DNA from: Cotesia glomerata
Taxonomy: Eukaryota > Arthropoda > Insecta > Hymenoptera > Braconidae
Assembly (NCBI RefSeq): GCF_020080835.1
Contig: NC_058162.1
Coordinates: forward strand, 15,534,122 to 15,598,121
DNA length: 64,000 nucleotides
Direction of reading: 5' to 3'
Shown here piece after piece: positions 44,415-55,094 of the stretch. Every line of letters starts with the position of its first letter. Positions within the stretch are counted from its first letter, which is position 1. Made by a program: the position numbers and the translations under genes. The notes under the pieces were generated by a model that made no database searches, had not been told where the DNA came from, and worked only from the letters and a program-made list of their open reading frames with translations.

Positions 44415-44631
44415 ATAATAATAATAATATATAGTGGCCAATATGATCGAAACCTTTCAGCGTTCAGGTTGCCTAATGAATTTGAAACTTCACTTTCTTG
44501 ATTCGCATCTCAACTACTTTCCAGAGAACAACGGAGACTTTAGTGAAGAGCAAGGAGATAGATTTCATCAAGATCTCAAAAAATTTGGACGGCGATTTCA
44601 GGGGCAGTGTTGTTTTCTGTTACTTGAATAA
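44415..44631 (+). pseudogene. Fragment of an unnamed arthropod repeat-associated gene
   Basis: The frame contains GCLMNLKLHFLDSHLNYFPE, then EEQGDRFHQDLKKFGRRFQG. I recall this string pattern (M.LK.HFLHSHLDFFP..G..SEEQGERFHQ) from many unnamed insect and cnidarian proteins that occur in high copy. No function is known to me. It has no start context, and the family reading seems to be lost after FQGQ, so it is a remnant. Confidence 0.5.
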
Positions 44632-44639
44632 GATTTGAA

Positions 44640-45255
44640 CCATTTCAGAACTGTACCTCTCAATCCTATTCTTTCTAAAATTTTCAGTAGAACTTCTCGA
44701 CTGATGGTCTCGAAGGCTCTCGCAAAGTCAATAAATCTACACCTATAAACATTCCCTTATCTAAACTATTTTTCCATTCAATTGAAGAACTTTGAATAGC
44801 AGTTTCGCAAGAGTACGAATTTCTGAAACCAGACTGTTCCTCAGATAGCAGACTATTAATTTCCTCAAATCTTTTTAACAGTATTTTTACAAGTTCTTCC
44901 ATAATCTGTTTTATTATAGGCCAAGTATTAATTGGTCAAAAGTCTTCAATATTTATACTATTTTTAACTTTTTTAATCGGTGTAATAATTGATAATTTCC
45001 AGATGTTCGGTACTTTACCTATCTTAAACGAGTTTCTAAACATGCATAACATTATATTCCTATTACACTCCCATATTAATCTTATTATATTAACATTACT
45101 ATTACTATTTAATCCTTTTTTTGAGTCAAGATTTTTTATTATTTTATCTATGTGACCCCACGAAATTTCGTCAAATTCACTTCATAGATTACAATCATTA
45201 TTATGACTAATATTGTTTAATGTACAATGCATATTAGTGTCATTAATAATTTAAA
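44640..45255 (-). pseudogene. LINE D reverse transcriptase, 3' half of a split element
   Basis: The minus strand encodes the linker and RT start: FDEISWGHIDKIIKNLDSKK, then IWKLSIITPIKKVKN, FRNSYSCETAIQSS and KGMFIGVDL. There are stops (about 45180 and 44935) and a break after GVDL, beyond which the palm is lost. Its natural upstream partner is at 56030-56600, on the far side of the 10.6-kb inverted-repeat element. About 150 bp between 45255 and 45408 do not fit the LINE and are unexplained. Confidence 0.68.
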
Positions 45256-45408
45256 GATTGTAAGATGGACGGCAGAGTTCATAAGAAGGTCCACCTGAAA
45301 CAAGCATGGAATGTGAGTGTATTCCATACATGTTTGTTACGAAGCTGGTATTTTTCTGTTCTTTAGGACCTAAAAGTTTCAGAAAAAATGTGTTGCTACA
45401 AAATTTTA

Positions 45409-45625
45409 CCGGTGACTTAGATCCCGATTACCTAGATTTCCATAAACCAGAATCCGATTACCCAAATTATCAATGACGTAGAATTCCTATGGAGTAGATT
45501 ACCGATTACTTAGAATCTGATTGCTTAGAAATTTTTCTGGATATAATTGCGATTACACTGAAATCCGATTGCCTATAATTCTGATAACTTACAATCCCTA
45601 TGGCATAGATTTCTTATGCCTTGAC
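45409..45625. repeat. Subterminal GATTACC word cluster of the 10.6-kb element
   Basis: CCGATTACCTAGA, CCGATTACCCAAA, CCGATTACTTAGAATC and CCGATTGCC recur every 20-35 bp. The mirror-image copy is at about 55800-56014. Confidence 0.65.
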
Positions 45626-45837
45626 AAAAAAAAGTTAATTTGAATAGATGGCAGGAGATCATTTTTTTAATTTATATATTATTTTATTTAATATTTGTAT
45701 TCACTAGCACCTGATAAATATTATTGTGATAAACAATCAACTTTATTTAATTATTTTGACCACTTGTGACTCCGTCGTCCCCTTTCCAATTCGCTGGAAG
45801 TTTTTTTTATTCTTTTCTACCCTACAAAAGATTTTTT

Positions 45838-46022
45838 TTACTCGACGGGCAGAAAGCGTCAACTTTCGGCCCGCTGCGCTAAACGAAGTTGCCCCTTTCT
45901 GCCTTCGTCGAGCAAAAAAATAGTATATACTCCACGGGAAGTAAATAATAAAGCCTCAGACCACATGTTTGTTGACCTCGGCTTCGCCTCGGCCAACAAT
46001 TACATGTGATCTGAGACATTTC
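45838..46022. repeat. Two GC-rich imperfect hairpins, left arm
   Basis: The first (45841-45912) starts CTCGACGGGCAGAAAGCG and ends CTTTCTGCCTTCGTCGAG, around CGGCCCGCTGCGC. The second (45955-46020) starts GCCTCAGACCACATGT and ends ACATGTGATCTGAGAC, around CCTCGGCTTCGCCTCGG. They stand out in a strongly AT-rich background and are mirrored at 55400-55580 in the right arm. Confidence 0.75.
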
Positions 46023-46261
46023 TTATTTTACTTCACTAGGTGTGTAATATACTATTTAATTAAATAAAACAAATCGACTCTAACAAAAAAATTAATATAA
46101 AATTGCAAGTGTCAATCAACTATGCCAGTGTCAATAACTGGGTCTTTTACCTTAATTGTGTCAAAAAAATAAAATAAAATTCTTGTTTTCAATGTCTTGC
46201 ATAAAGAATTTTTTAACATATCCAGAGAAAATATGTACATATATCCGTAGTATAAATAATA

Positions 46262-47120
46262 TATTTGGAGATTAAGAAAGGAAACTCATGGAATTCATAG
46301 GGTATACTATACAGAAGATTTCTAGACCCATAATCGATAAATCAACCCCATGGACACCGAGTAACAGCCCCATAAAAGGCGTTTTTTGACTAAAATTTTA
46401 CTTTAAAAAATTCCATTCTCGGTGTCCACTGGAGATTAAGAAAGAAAACTCGTGGAAATCACAGAGTACACTATACAAAAGATTTCCAGTTCTATAATCG
46501 ATCAATCAACCCCATGGATACCGAGTAACAGTCCCATAGAAGGCGTTTTTCGACTTATTTGTCAAAAATTTGACACTAAAAAATTCAGTCCTTGGTGTCC
46601 AATGGAGATTAAGAAAGGAAACTCTTGGAAATCATAGAGTACAAACTACACAATATTTCCAGACCCACAATCGATCGATCAACCTCATAGACACCTAGTA
46701 ACAGCCCCATAGAAGGCGTTTTTTGACTAACGACTAAAATTTGAATTTAAAAAATTCCATTCTTGGTGTCCACTGGAGAGTAAGGAACAAAACTCATGGA
46801 AATCATAGAGTAGACTCTACAAAAAATTTCTAGACCTATATTTCATCGATCCATGCCCTGGACACTGAGTAATAGCCCTACAAGAGGCAAAATTTTACCT
46901 ATTTGACAGGAACTTGATGTATAAAAATTCATTTCTCAGTGTCCACAAAAAATTAAGAAAGAAAACTTATAAAAATTTTCGAGTAGACTCTATAAAAAAT
47001 TTCCAGACCCGTAATTGATCGATCAACCCCATGAACACCGAGTATCAGCCCCATCAGTGACGTTTTTTGACTTATTTGTCAGAATTTCGACTTTAAAAAA
47101 TTCAATTCTCGGTGTTAGGT
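46262..47120. repeat. ~170-bp tandem repeats, left arm (5 units)
   Basis: Each unit contains GGAGATTAAGAAAGGAAACT, then ATCAACCCCATGGACACCGA, AGCCCCATAGAAGGCGTTTT and a TTCTCGGTGTCCA end. The plus-strand frame at 46452-46637 is one unit, not a gene. Confidence 0.85.
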
Positions 47121-47219
47121 AAAGTACGAACTAGGTTGCGAGTTAAATAACAGCATTATTTACTATATTTTTTGTTAAAAAACTATTTATTTTACAGAAG
47201 CTTCCCTAACTATTTTTGC

Positions 47220-47220
<1 letters not shown>

Positions 47221-47295
<75 letters not shown>

Positions 47296-47990
47296 AACGT
47301 AAACCTCTCATAACTTTTAAACGGCTCGACCGATTTAAACGGGATTGATAGCAATCGAAAGAGTTTCATTGCCCGTAGATATTTTATACTATCTAAAGTA
47401 TTTCGGGCCAATAGATTTTGAGTAATCTCGAAAATAAAATTTTCAGAAAATGTTTTTTTTGAAATAAATTTTAATCTGCTGAATCAATCGTTTTCAAAAA
47501 CTAATCAGCTCTCAAGCTTAAAAAACTGCGTCGACCGCCATCAACGCGATCAAAATCGGTCGATTCGTATGTGAGGTATCGTGAACAAAATATTTGGGAA
47601 AAATTGTTTTTTTTTGTTCTTACGTAACTCCGACATTTATTCCTGGATCGTTTTTGATTCAACGAGGAGATTTGTAGAGCTTAAAAAAATCACTTCAATC
47701 GCCGCCAATAACGTCAAAATCGATTGAATGATTCAAGAGATATTTAATTTTAAAAAATTAAAAAAATATTTTTTTAACACATCTTTGAAATTTCTCGTCT
47801 GATTGTTTGGTTAGTGATAAATAATCTTTTTGATCTAGAAAAATTGCATAGAATGCCTTCAATTTTTTTTAAATCGGTTAATTCATTTGTGAGATTTTTA
47901 TTGGCTTCACCAATCGATTCTAAAAACTGATTGATCTTTAAGCTTGGAAACCCGCGTTGATCGCCTGGACAGCTACAGTTTTTTTTCCGT
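47221..47990 (+). repeat. (GT)n-ended dispersed repeat, copy 3
   Basis: (GT)n at 47221-47292 leads into CTCATAACTTTTAAACGGCT and the shared body words (AACTAATCAGCTCTCAA, CGATCAAAATCGGTCGATT), as in copies 1, 2 and 4. Confidence 0.72.
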
Positions 47991-48027
47991 TTATGAGTCT
48001 GAAAAATTTTTACAGGGTCTACACTAT

Positions 48028-48168
48028 GAGCGTGTTCAGCCGAACTTACAAGTAAACTTAATAAGATATGTATAGTGTAGTAGATATATATATATGTATA
48101 GCCGGGAATGCTTTGACTATACTTAGGCTAACTAAGTTTACTCAGGACTTAGTTCAGCTGAACAAGCT
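48028..48168. repeat. Small ~140-bp MITE
   Basis: GAGCGTGTTCAGCCGAACTT on the left mirrors GAGCTTGTTCAGCTGAACTA read from the right. GTAAACTTA further in is mirrored as well. TA lies at or near both ends (48020-48021 and 48170-48171). Confidence 0.55.
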
Positions 48169-48599
48169 CTACACTGAAAAAAAAATATTTTGCTACAAAG
48201 GATATTTTTTTAATGATCAAAATACTTGGTATTGTGCTACTAAGAATACGTTGTATTTTGATTATCACAATAAGTATACTGATTATCACAATACCTAGGT
48301 ATACTGATTATCAGTATACTGATGTTTTTTTTTTTTTTTTTTTTTTTATTTTTTTTATAGAAGAGGTAAAATACGTTTACGTATGCCAGGACTTGGTGTT
48401 GTTGCCAGGACTAGGTGTTGGTGCCTGGGTATGTCGGACTCAGAAGACAATATTATTTTGCAACAATACCGACTAAACATCCTCCTCTCTCGTTTCCCTA
48501 TAGATGTTACAGGGATGACTGGATCAGGACCGCGTTAGCATTACTTCAATTCAGTCCATGTTGTGCCTCACGACACCTACTTCTTGTTATTACTGGTTT

Positions 48600-51587
48600 C
48601 TAATCCCTATCTGCGATTTTTTCTTTCGAGAGACGCTGCGCGTAGGCTACTACAGCTGTCCAGTTTTCTTCTTTTTTGATCATGCAGGTTACCAAGCTCT
48701 CAAGGGAGAGCGCGGTGCCCATTGTTTCTTCGGTGCAGATTCTATCGTCCTTCCATCGATCACACTCGAAAAACGTGTGCTCGGTGTTGTCAATTTTGTC
48801 TGGACAGTATTTGCACGTTGGTGTGCTGTGCAAACCCATCTTGAATAGATAGGCATTGAACTGCCCATGTCCCGTCAGTAGCTGGGTCAGAAAGAAGTCG
48901 GTGTCCCCGTGCTTCCGAGACAGCCAGACGTTGATGTTTGGGATCAGTCGCGCTGTCCATCTGCCTGTCTCTCCCAACGTCCATCGGTCCTGCCACTCTT
49001 GCTGCGTTTCCGTTTTTATCCTCGTTCTTGCCTCCTTCATGTTTTCGCCACCGATTTTAGCGTCGTAGAGTCTTACTCTCTCGAACGCTAATAGGTCGAT
49101 GGGCGCAGCTCCCGCAATGACCAATACAGCCGCTTCGGAAACCGTGCGCTAGGCGCAGGCAACTCTGTGAGCGCCTCGCCGCTGCACTGCTGCCATTTTC
49201 CGCCGATAGGTTTTCTGCTTTAATATATCTGCCCATATTTCCGCTCCATAAAGCAGTACCGAATGGACTGCTTCCAGAAGGACTCTCCTCTTTTTGGTTC
49301 TTGGTCCCATAGTATTCGTCATAATTCTTGCTAGGCTAGACACCGTCTTGCTGGCTTTCTGGCATGCACTATCGAGGTGTTCGCGGAAAGATAGTTTCTC
49401 GTCTATCATTACCCCCAGATAGCGCAGGGCCCTTGTTGACGTTAGCGTTATTCCTCCCATGTCCGCAGCAAATGGTTTTGGGAACCATTTTTGGCGAGTC
49501 AGAACGACCATCTCGGTTTTGTGTTTTGCGAGTTTCAGGTGGTGTTTATCGAGCCAAGTCTCGACAGCATCAATGGTTTTCCGAACGAGTAGTTCGGCTT
49601 CCTCTACGCTGTCTACTATTATCGTGGCCGCGACGTCGTCTGCAAAGCCCGTTAGCTCCACTTGCTTTGGCAACGGGATTTCCAGAAGCTCGTCGTAGTC
49701 CGCGTTCCATAGATCGGGCCCCATTATTGAGCCTTGCGGCACGCTAGCCGTTATGGCGTATTCTTGTAGACCTTCCGTGGTTTCTGCTATCAGCTTTCTC
49801 TCGTCAAGGTAGTTGTCGACTAGTGCCAGATTCTCCGGCTCCACGTCAAATCTGTGCTCCAGGGCGTCCAAAATATCTCTCCAATTTGCGCTGTTAAAGG
49901 CATTTCTAATGTCTAGCGTGAGGACAAGACACACCTTGCGGGCTTTGAGGCTACCAGTCCATGCTTCTCTCGCTGTCGCTACGACTTTCTAGATCGCGCC
50001 GACTGTTAAACGTCCTTTCCGGAAGCCGTGTTGGTTTGTGGCAAAACCTCCAGCACGGTCTATGTCGTTGCGAAGTCTCCCTTGTATGAGCTTCTCGAGC
50101 AGTTTTCCAGCAATGTCCAGCATACAGAGTGGTCTAAACGACGAAGGTGTCATGGGGGTTCCCTTACCTTTGTCTAAGAGAACCAATCTCTGCCGTTTCC
50201 AGACCATGGGAAACGTGCCAGTTGCCAAGCATGCGTTGTAGGTGTTCAGGAGTATGTCTAGGTATTCAAGGGCTACAGTTTTGATCACTGATGCCGGGAT
50301 GCCATCAGGTCCAGGCGCCTTTCCTGTTTTGAGTGACTTTGCCGCGTCTTGTAATTCCTTAGTTGTGAAGGGTGTTACTTCGCTGTTCTTAGTGTAGTGT
50401 TTCTTCTCCCGCGGTAGGTGTTTGGAGAAAAGCTCCGTTACAATGCTCTCCATCAAGGCAGGAGACTTCGGCGCCTCTGATGAAGCCTTTCCAAGTCGTT
50501 TGGCGACAATTTGGTAGGCTTTACCCTTAGAGGTCATTGTCGAGATCGTTGCAGATCTCTTTCTACAGTATCGCTTTACTTGCTTTAATGGCTCGGTTTA
50601 GCGTCTTTTTGACCTGCTTGTACTCTTTTGAATACAAGTCCTGGCTTGGGGAGCGTTTCGTAGCTCTCGTTGCTCGGCGACGTAGCTGATGGCATATTTT
50701 GCGAAGTTCTGCTATGTCTGCTGACCACCAGTACGCCGGCCTGTGGAAGCTCTGGTTTTTCAGCCGCGGCATAGAGGCGTCACATGCGGCAGTAATTTCC
50801 TTCATCGTGTTTAGCACTGCCTTTTCCGTCTCGCTGCAGGTATTCGGTGTCGGGTTGTTCTGGAGGATAGACCAGCTTCGTGCGAGTGAAGCTTGCAATG
50901 CCTCTGGATCAAGCCTTTTGGCATTCCACTTCCGCTTAGAAACGTCGCGTTGTGAAACCGGAGCAAATGCCAATCCAACGCTGAATGTCACAAACTGGTG
51001 ATCACTGCCACTGTATTCTTCGGATACTGTCCAGTCTTCAATCATGTTGGCAGTCCTTGGAGTCGCCAATGAGATGTCGAGGATGGATTCTTGGTACCCT
51101 GGTCTTCTAAAGGTCGTGGTGCTCCCGGTGTTCAGCACTATGAGGTCGAGTCTAGCCACGACGTCAGCGACCTCGTTTCCTCTGGTGTCGGAGAAAGCAG
51201 CGCCCCACTCAGCCGATTTAGCGTTGAAGTCTCCGGCTACGATAACTTCGCCGTCGAACTTTGTGACCGCATCTTCTATATTTGCGAGTTTCTGTCGGAA
51301 CACACTAATCCCTTCGTTAGGTGAGAGATAGACGCTCATGAAGTAGGTTGTCAGGGTTTGAATCCAGACAAAACCTGCTCCACCTCTGTTGTTGACGGTA
51401 CGTTCTTTGTGTTCACAATCCAAATTGCTGCCGTGCCCGTTTCGTCTGCGAACCATGTTTTACCTTTGATGTTTAGATATTGCTCGCAGATAAAGCAGAC
51501 GTCAATTTTATCTTCGAAAACACGCTGGCGCAGCAGGTTTTGCGCCACGGCGCACCTATTCAGGTTGCCTTGTAGTATGCGTGTCAT
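48600..51587 (-). pseudogene. R1-type ORF2: endonuclease, reverse transcriptase, C-terminal zinc knuckle
   Basis: ORF2 starts at ATG 51585-51587, overlapping the ORF1 stop as ATGA. The endonuclease shows RILQGNLNRCAVAQNLL, FICEQYL (the catalytic glutamate region), VAGDFNAKSAEWG and SGSDHQFV. A frameshift near 51370-51400 moves 50563-51456 into another frame, and a second near 50530 restores it. The RT follows with APGPDGIPASVIK, FRPLCMLDIAGKLLEKLI, LTLDIRNAFNSANW, SVPQGSIMGPDLWN and GFADDVAATI (FADD instead of YADD, common in the R1 clade). Stops lie at about 49989-49991 and 49146-49148. The C-terminus carries the CCHC motif CKYCPDKIDNTEHTFFEC. The element would nick its target and reverse-transcribe its own RNA there; this copy cannot. 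Confidence 0.9.
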
Positions 51588-53059
51588 TTCTGACCTTTCG
51601 TGGCTTCTGCAAGTGCTTTGCAGAATGCCTTACACGCTCCAGTGCCAGAAATATGGCATAGACTATCCTGGGCATCTTTGTCCGAAGCACAAAGGAAGCA
51701 TTTTAACTTCTCCGTGCAGTTTACGGCCTTGTGGTTCTCTCCGCCACATTTGTACCAGCACCTGCTTCTGTCTGGTCCCGCACACTGACGTGTTTGGTGT
51801 CCATAACCAAGACATTTAAAACAACGTGTTACTTTTACTACTTGGCGTATACGACAGTTTACCAAACCGATCCGTATACGGGCCTTGTCAAGGGCCTTAA
51901 TCGCACTGGGCTCGTCTAGTTCGCAGAAGGCTGCCTGATTACCTCGTGGTGTGGGTTTTATCAAATTTACCCGTTTGACCTCCAGGTTGTCAGTGAATTC
52001 ACGTTTGAGTGCTTCACGGACTTCGCTCTCGGTAGAGATTTCATCTAAGTCGAGGATCTCGATCGTTGTTGCTGGTGTTAGCGTCTTGACTGTGCCGATG
52101 TTTGCAGTGGCTGCCCTTACTGCATCGGTGAATGCCTTGCTGTCTTCGGTCTTTCGAGCCATTTCAAGGAGAACGCCTTCGTGTTTCGTCTTTTTAATAG
52201 ACCTTATGTCTACGCCCGTCTCGACAGGGCTTACCTTGGTCTTGATTTCCTTCAGGAGATCGGCGTATGTTCGCCCTTCAGCTGGTTGGACTAGGACAGC
52301 TTTAGTTCTTGTCTTCTTCCTCCTTGGTTTCTTGGAGCCACCGCTGTTTGGCTGGTCTTGGGCTGTAGCAGCTTGAGTCACTGGCTCCTGTTCTTTCTTT
52401 TTCTTGTTTTGCCGAGTCACTTTGGTCCAGGTATCATCCCGGGCTGTCTTTTTCTGTGCTGGCTTGTCAATATCTGAGGAAGGGCTGGGCGTGGACAGCG
52501 GCCTCTTCTTGTTGCCATCTCCTTGCTGTGGTAATTTCTTAGGAGTGGTCAGAGGTGGCTGTGATTTTTTGTTCAGACTCGGAGGCGTTTGAGTCGTTGA
52601 CGCCGACTTCGTTGGTGATTTGTTGACCAGCCTATATGCCGTACTAATAGACGAAACCAATTTTCTGATCTCATGGTGGAGATTCTTTTTGTCTTTTATG
52701 AAGTCAGCTAACTCATCAATCTTGTTGCCGAGCCTCTCCATTCGTGACTGTTGGCCGGTGACGGTCGGTAGAGAGTTCATTTTTCCTCGGTGGGTTTGAT
52801 TAGTGGCAGGAGCAAAAGGTCCTCCACTTTTTGAAGGAATGTTGCTCAGCTGTCCGTTCTCTGCCATCTGGGCTGATTTCGTACTCCCTGTAACCTTGCT
52901 AGCATTGCTAGACAGCAGAGCCATGGGGTCTACTCCACTGTTCAAACGGTCGCTTGATAACGACGAGTTTAGGCCCGTTTGCACGCCTTCTCTCGCTGGC
53001 ACTGAGGTATCCATCCTCTGTACTGTAAACGATGTTTGAAAATCTTCTGACATTTCCAT
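51584..53059 (-). CDS. R1-type ORF1, gag-like RNA-binding protein (intact)
   Basis: An uninterrupted 491-codon frame begins at ATG 53057-53059. The first 110 residues are serine- and asparagine-rich, followed by an amphipathic segment (LADFIKDKKNLHHEIRKLV) and a long basic region with several nuclear-signal-like runs (KKKKEQEP, KPRRKKTRTK). Next comes a structured domain with LDLDEISTESEVREALK and VNLIKPTPRGNQAAFCEL, then the zinc knuckles CFKCLGYGHQTRQC and CWYKCGGENHKAVNC, and a third cysteine cluster (CFLCASDKDAQDSLCH). This fits ORF1 of the R1 clade, which packages element RNA. Its stop overlaps the ORF2 start by ATGA, suggesting reinitiation as described for SART1. It is the best preserved LINE protein here. 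Confidence 0.88.
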   Translation of the reverse strand: MEMSEDFQTSFTVQRMDTSVPAREGVQTGLNSSLSSDRLNSGVDPMALLSSNASKVTGSTKSAQMAENGQLSNIPSKSGGPFAPATNQTHRGKMNSLPTVTGQQSRMERLGNKIDELADFIKDKKNLHHEIRKLVSSISTAYRLVNKSPTKSASTTQTPPSLNKKSQPPLTTPKKLPQQGDGNKKRPLSTPSPSSDIDKPAQKKTARDDTWTKVTRQNKKKKEQEPVTQAATAQDQPNSGGSKKPRRKKTRTKAVLVQPAEGRTYADLLKEIKTKVSPVETGVDIRSIKKTKHEGVLLEMARKTEDSKAFTDAVRAATANIGTVKTLTPATTIEILDLDEISTESEVREALKREFTDNLEVKRVNLIKPTPRGNQAAFCELDEPSAIKALDKARIRIGLVNCRIRQVVKVTRCFKCLGYGHQTRQCAGPDRSRCWYKCGGENHKAVNCTEKLKCFLCASDKDAQDSLCHISGTGACKAFCKALAEATKGQK

Positions 53060-53505
53060 ATCGTTGTTTGGTGTTGTTCATTTGGTACTACCCGGAGAGC
53101 ACGTGTAGGGTGTAAAAGCAGAACCTACGGACGCGAACAACGCTACCCTCCAGTATACTGATGTAACAGACTATTAGATGTTTATAACCTCACTTTACTG
53201 GCACAAATCAATTGACTTATAAAGCTAACAAAACAAATTATAATTAAAATTAAAAGTGTAATAATAAATTTTTTCAAGCTAATATAATTAATATTAGTTG
53301 AATTCTATCTTTACCAGTGCGTCAATTAAATAAACTGACTGTTAGTGTTAAAACGTCGATAGCAGTGACAGCGCATATATTATAGTTCACTGCGCAGAGT
53401 ATAGGTCTTGAACTGACTTATATTCTGATAATCACAATACTTAATATTTTGATTATCAAAATACCAAGTATTGTGATTATCAAAATACTTTTTTCTCAGT
53501 GTATG

Positions 53506-55090
53506 ATTTCCATGGATTTCCTATCTTAATTTCTAGTGGATACCGAGAAATGAATTTTAAAAAGTTAAATTTCTCTCAAATATGACAAAATTCGCATCTT
53601 ATGGGGTTGATACTCAGTGTCTTTAAGGTTAATCAATTCATTATGAATTTGGAAATCTTCTGTATAGTCCCTTCTACAATATTTTAAAGTTTATTTTCTT
53701 AATTTCGAGTAAACACCGAAGATTAAATTTTTAACAGTAAAATTTCCGTCAGATAAGTTAAAACTAGTGTTTTAGGCCCTATACTTAGGGCTGTTACTGG
53801 GTGCCCATGGGGTGGATCGATCAATTATGGATATGGAAATCTTTTATGGAGTTGAAGCTATGATTTCCGAAAATTTACTTTCTTAATTTTCAGTGGACAC
53901 CGAGAAATAAATTTTTAGACGTCAAATTTTAGTCGAGTAAGTCAAAAAACGCCCTTTATGGGGCTGTTACTCGGTGTCCGTGGGGTTGATTTATCGATTA
54001 TGTATCTGGAAATTTTTTATTAAGTCTACTCTATGATTTCCATGAGTTTTTTTTCTTCATCGCGAGTGGACACCGAGAATTAAATTTTTTAAGGTTAAAT
54101 TTCTGACAAATAATTTAAAAAACGCCCTTTATGGGGCTGTTACTCGGTGTCCATGGAGTTGATCGATCAATTATGAGTCTGGAAATCTCCTATATAATCT
54201 ACTCTATAATTTCTGTGAGTTTCCTTTGCTAATCTCCAGACAACACCGAGAATTGAATTTTTTAAAGTCGAAATTCTGATAAATAAGTCAAAAAACGTCA
54301 CTGATGGGGCTGATACTCGGTGTTCATGGGGTTGATCGATCAATTGCGGGTCTGGAAATTTTTTATAGAGTCTACTCGAAAATTTTTATAAGTTTTCTTT
54401 CTTAATTTTTTGTGGACACTGAGAAATGAATTTTTATACATCAAGTTCCTGTCAAATAGGTAAAATTTTGCCTCTTGTAGGGCTATTACTCAGTGTCCAG
54501 GGCATGGATCGATGAAATATAGGTCTAGAAATTTTTTGTAGAGTCTACTCTATGATTTCCATGAGTTTTGTTCCTTACTCTCCAGCGGACACCAAGAATG
54601 GAATTTTTTAAATTCAAATTTTAGTCGTTAGTCAAAAAACGCCTTCTATGGGGCTGTTACTAGGTGTCTATGAGGTTGATCGATCGATTGTGGGTCTGGA
54701 AATATTGTGTAGTTTGTACTCTATGATTTCCAAGAGTTTCCTTTCTTAATCTCCATTGGACACCAAGGACTGAATTTTTTAGTGTCAAATTTTTGACAAA
54801 TAAGTCGAAAAACGCCTTCTATGGGACTGTTACTCGGTATCCATGGGGTTGATTGATCGATTATAGAACTGGAAATCTTTTGTATAGTGTACTCTGTGAT
54901 TTCCACGAGTTTTCTTTCTTAATCTCCAGTGGACACCGAGAATGGAATTTTTTAAAGTAAAATTTTAGTCAAAAAACGCCTTTTATGGGGCTGTTACTCG
55001 GTGTCCATGGGGTTGATTTATCGATTATGGGTCTAGAAATCTTCTGTATAGTATACCCTATGAATTCCATGAGTTTCCTTTCTTAATCTC
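53506..55090. repeat. ~170-bp tandem repeats, right arm (about 10 units)
   Basis: These are the same units as at 46262-47120 in reverse orientation: GATTTCCATGAGTTT, TTAATCTCCAGTGGACACCG, AAAAAACGCCTTCTATGGGG, CTGTTACTCGGTGTCCATGG. The five nearest the outer end mirror the left arm. The inner ones (53506-54240) have no partner on the left and are more diverged. Confidence 0.82.
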
Positions 55091-55094
55091 CAAA

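Larger units (their letters stand above)
48326..53150 (-). mobile_element. Full-length R1-clade LINE
   Basis: The element is flanked by CAGTATACTGATG(T) at 48312-48325 and 53151-53164, a 13-14 bp target duplication. It has a poly(A) tail (the T run at 48326-48347) and a 5' leader of about 90 bp. ORF1 is intact; ORF2 has two frameshifts and two nonsense codons. The GC content is clearly higher than in the surroundings, a sign of recent arrival or of another compositional history. Confidence 0.92.
48172..53501. mobile_element. CACTGA-ended MITE carrying an R1-type LINE
   Basis: The left end CACTGAAAAAAAAATATTTTG and the right end (its complement, with CAAAATACTTTTTTCTCAGTG) are flanked by TA (48170-48171 and 53502-53503). 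Next to both ends the words GATTATCACAATACC and GATTATCAAAATACC recur. The LINE at 48326-53150 was inserted into it. About 155 bp remain on the left and 350 bp on the right. Confidence 0.68.

Noticed and set aside
45726..45923. 65-residue open frame, identical at 55500-55697
   Set aside because: It lies in the inverted arms and runs through a GC-rich hairpin; identity reflects arm identity. No protein features.
46452..46637. 61-residue open frame, identical at 54721-54906
   Set aside because: It is one unit of the ~170-bp tandem repeat, present on opposite strands in the two arms.
51358..52376. Plus-strand frames of 141-153 residues
   Set aside because: Antisense to the R1 ORF1/ORF2; GC-rich sequence leaves antisense frames open by chance.
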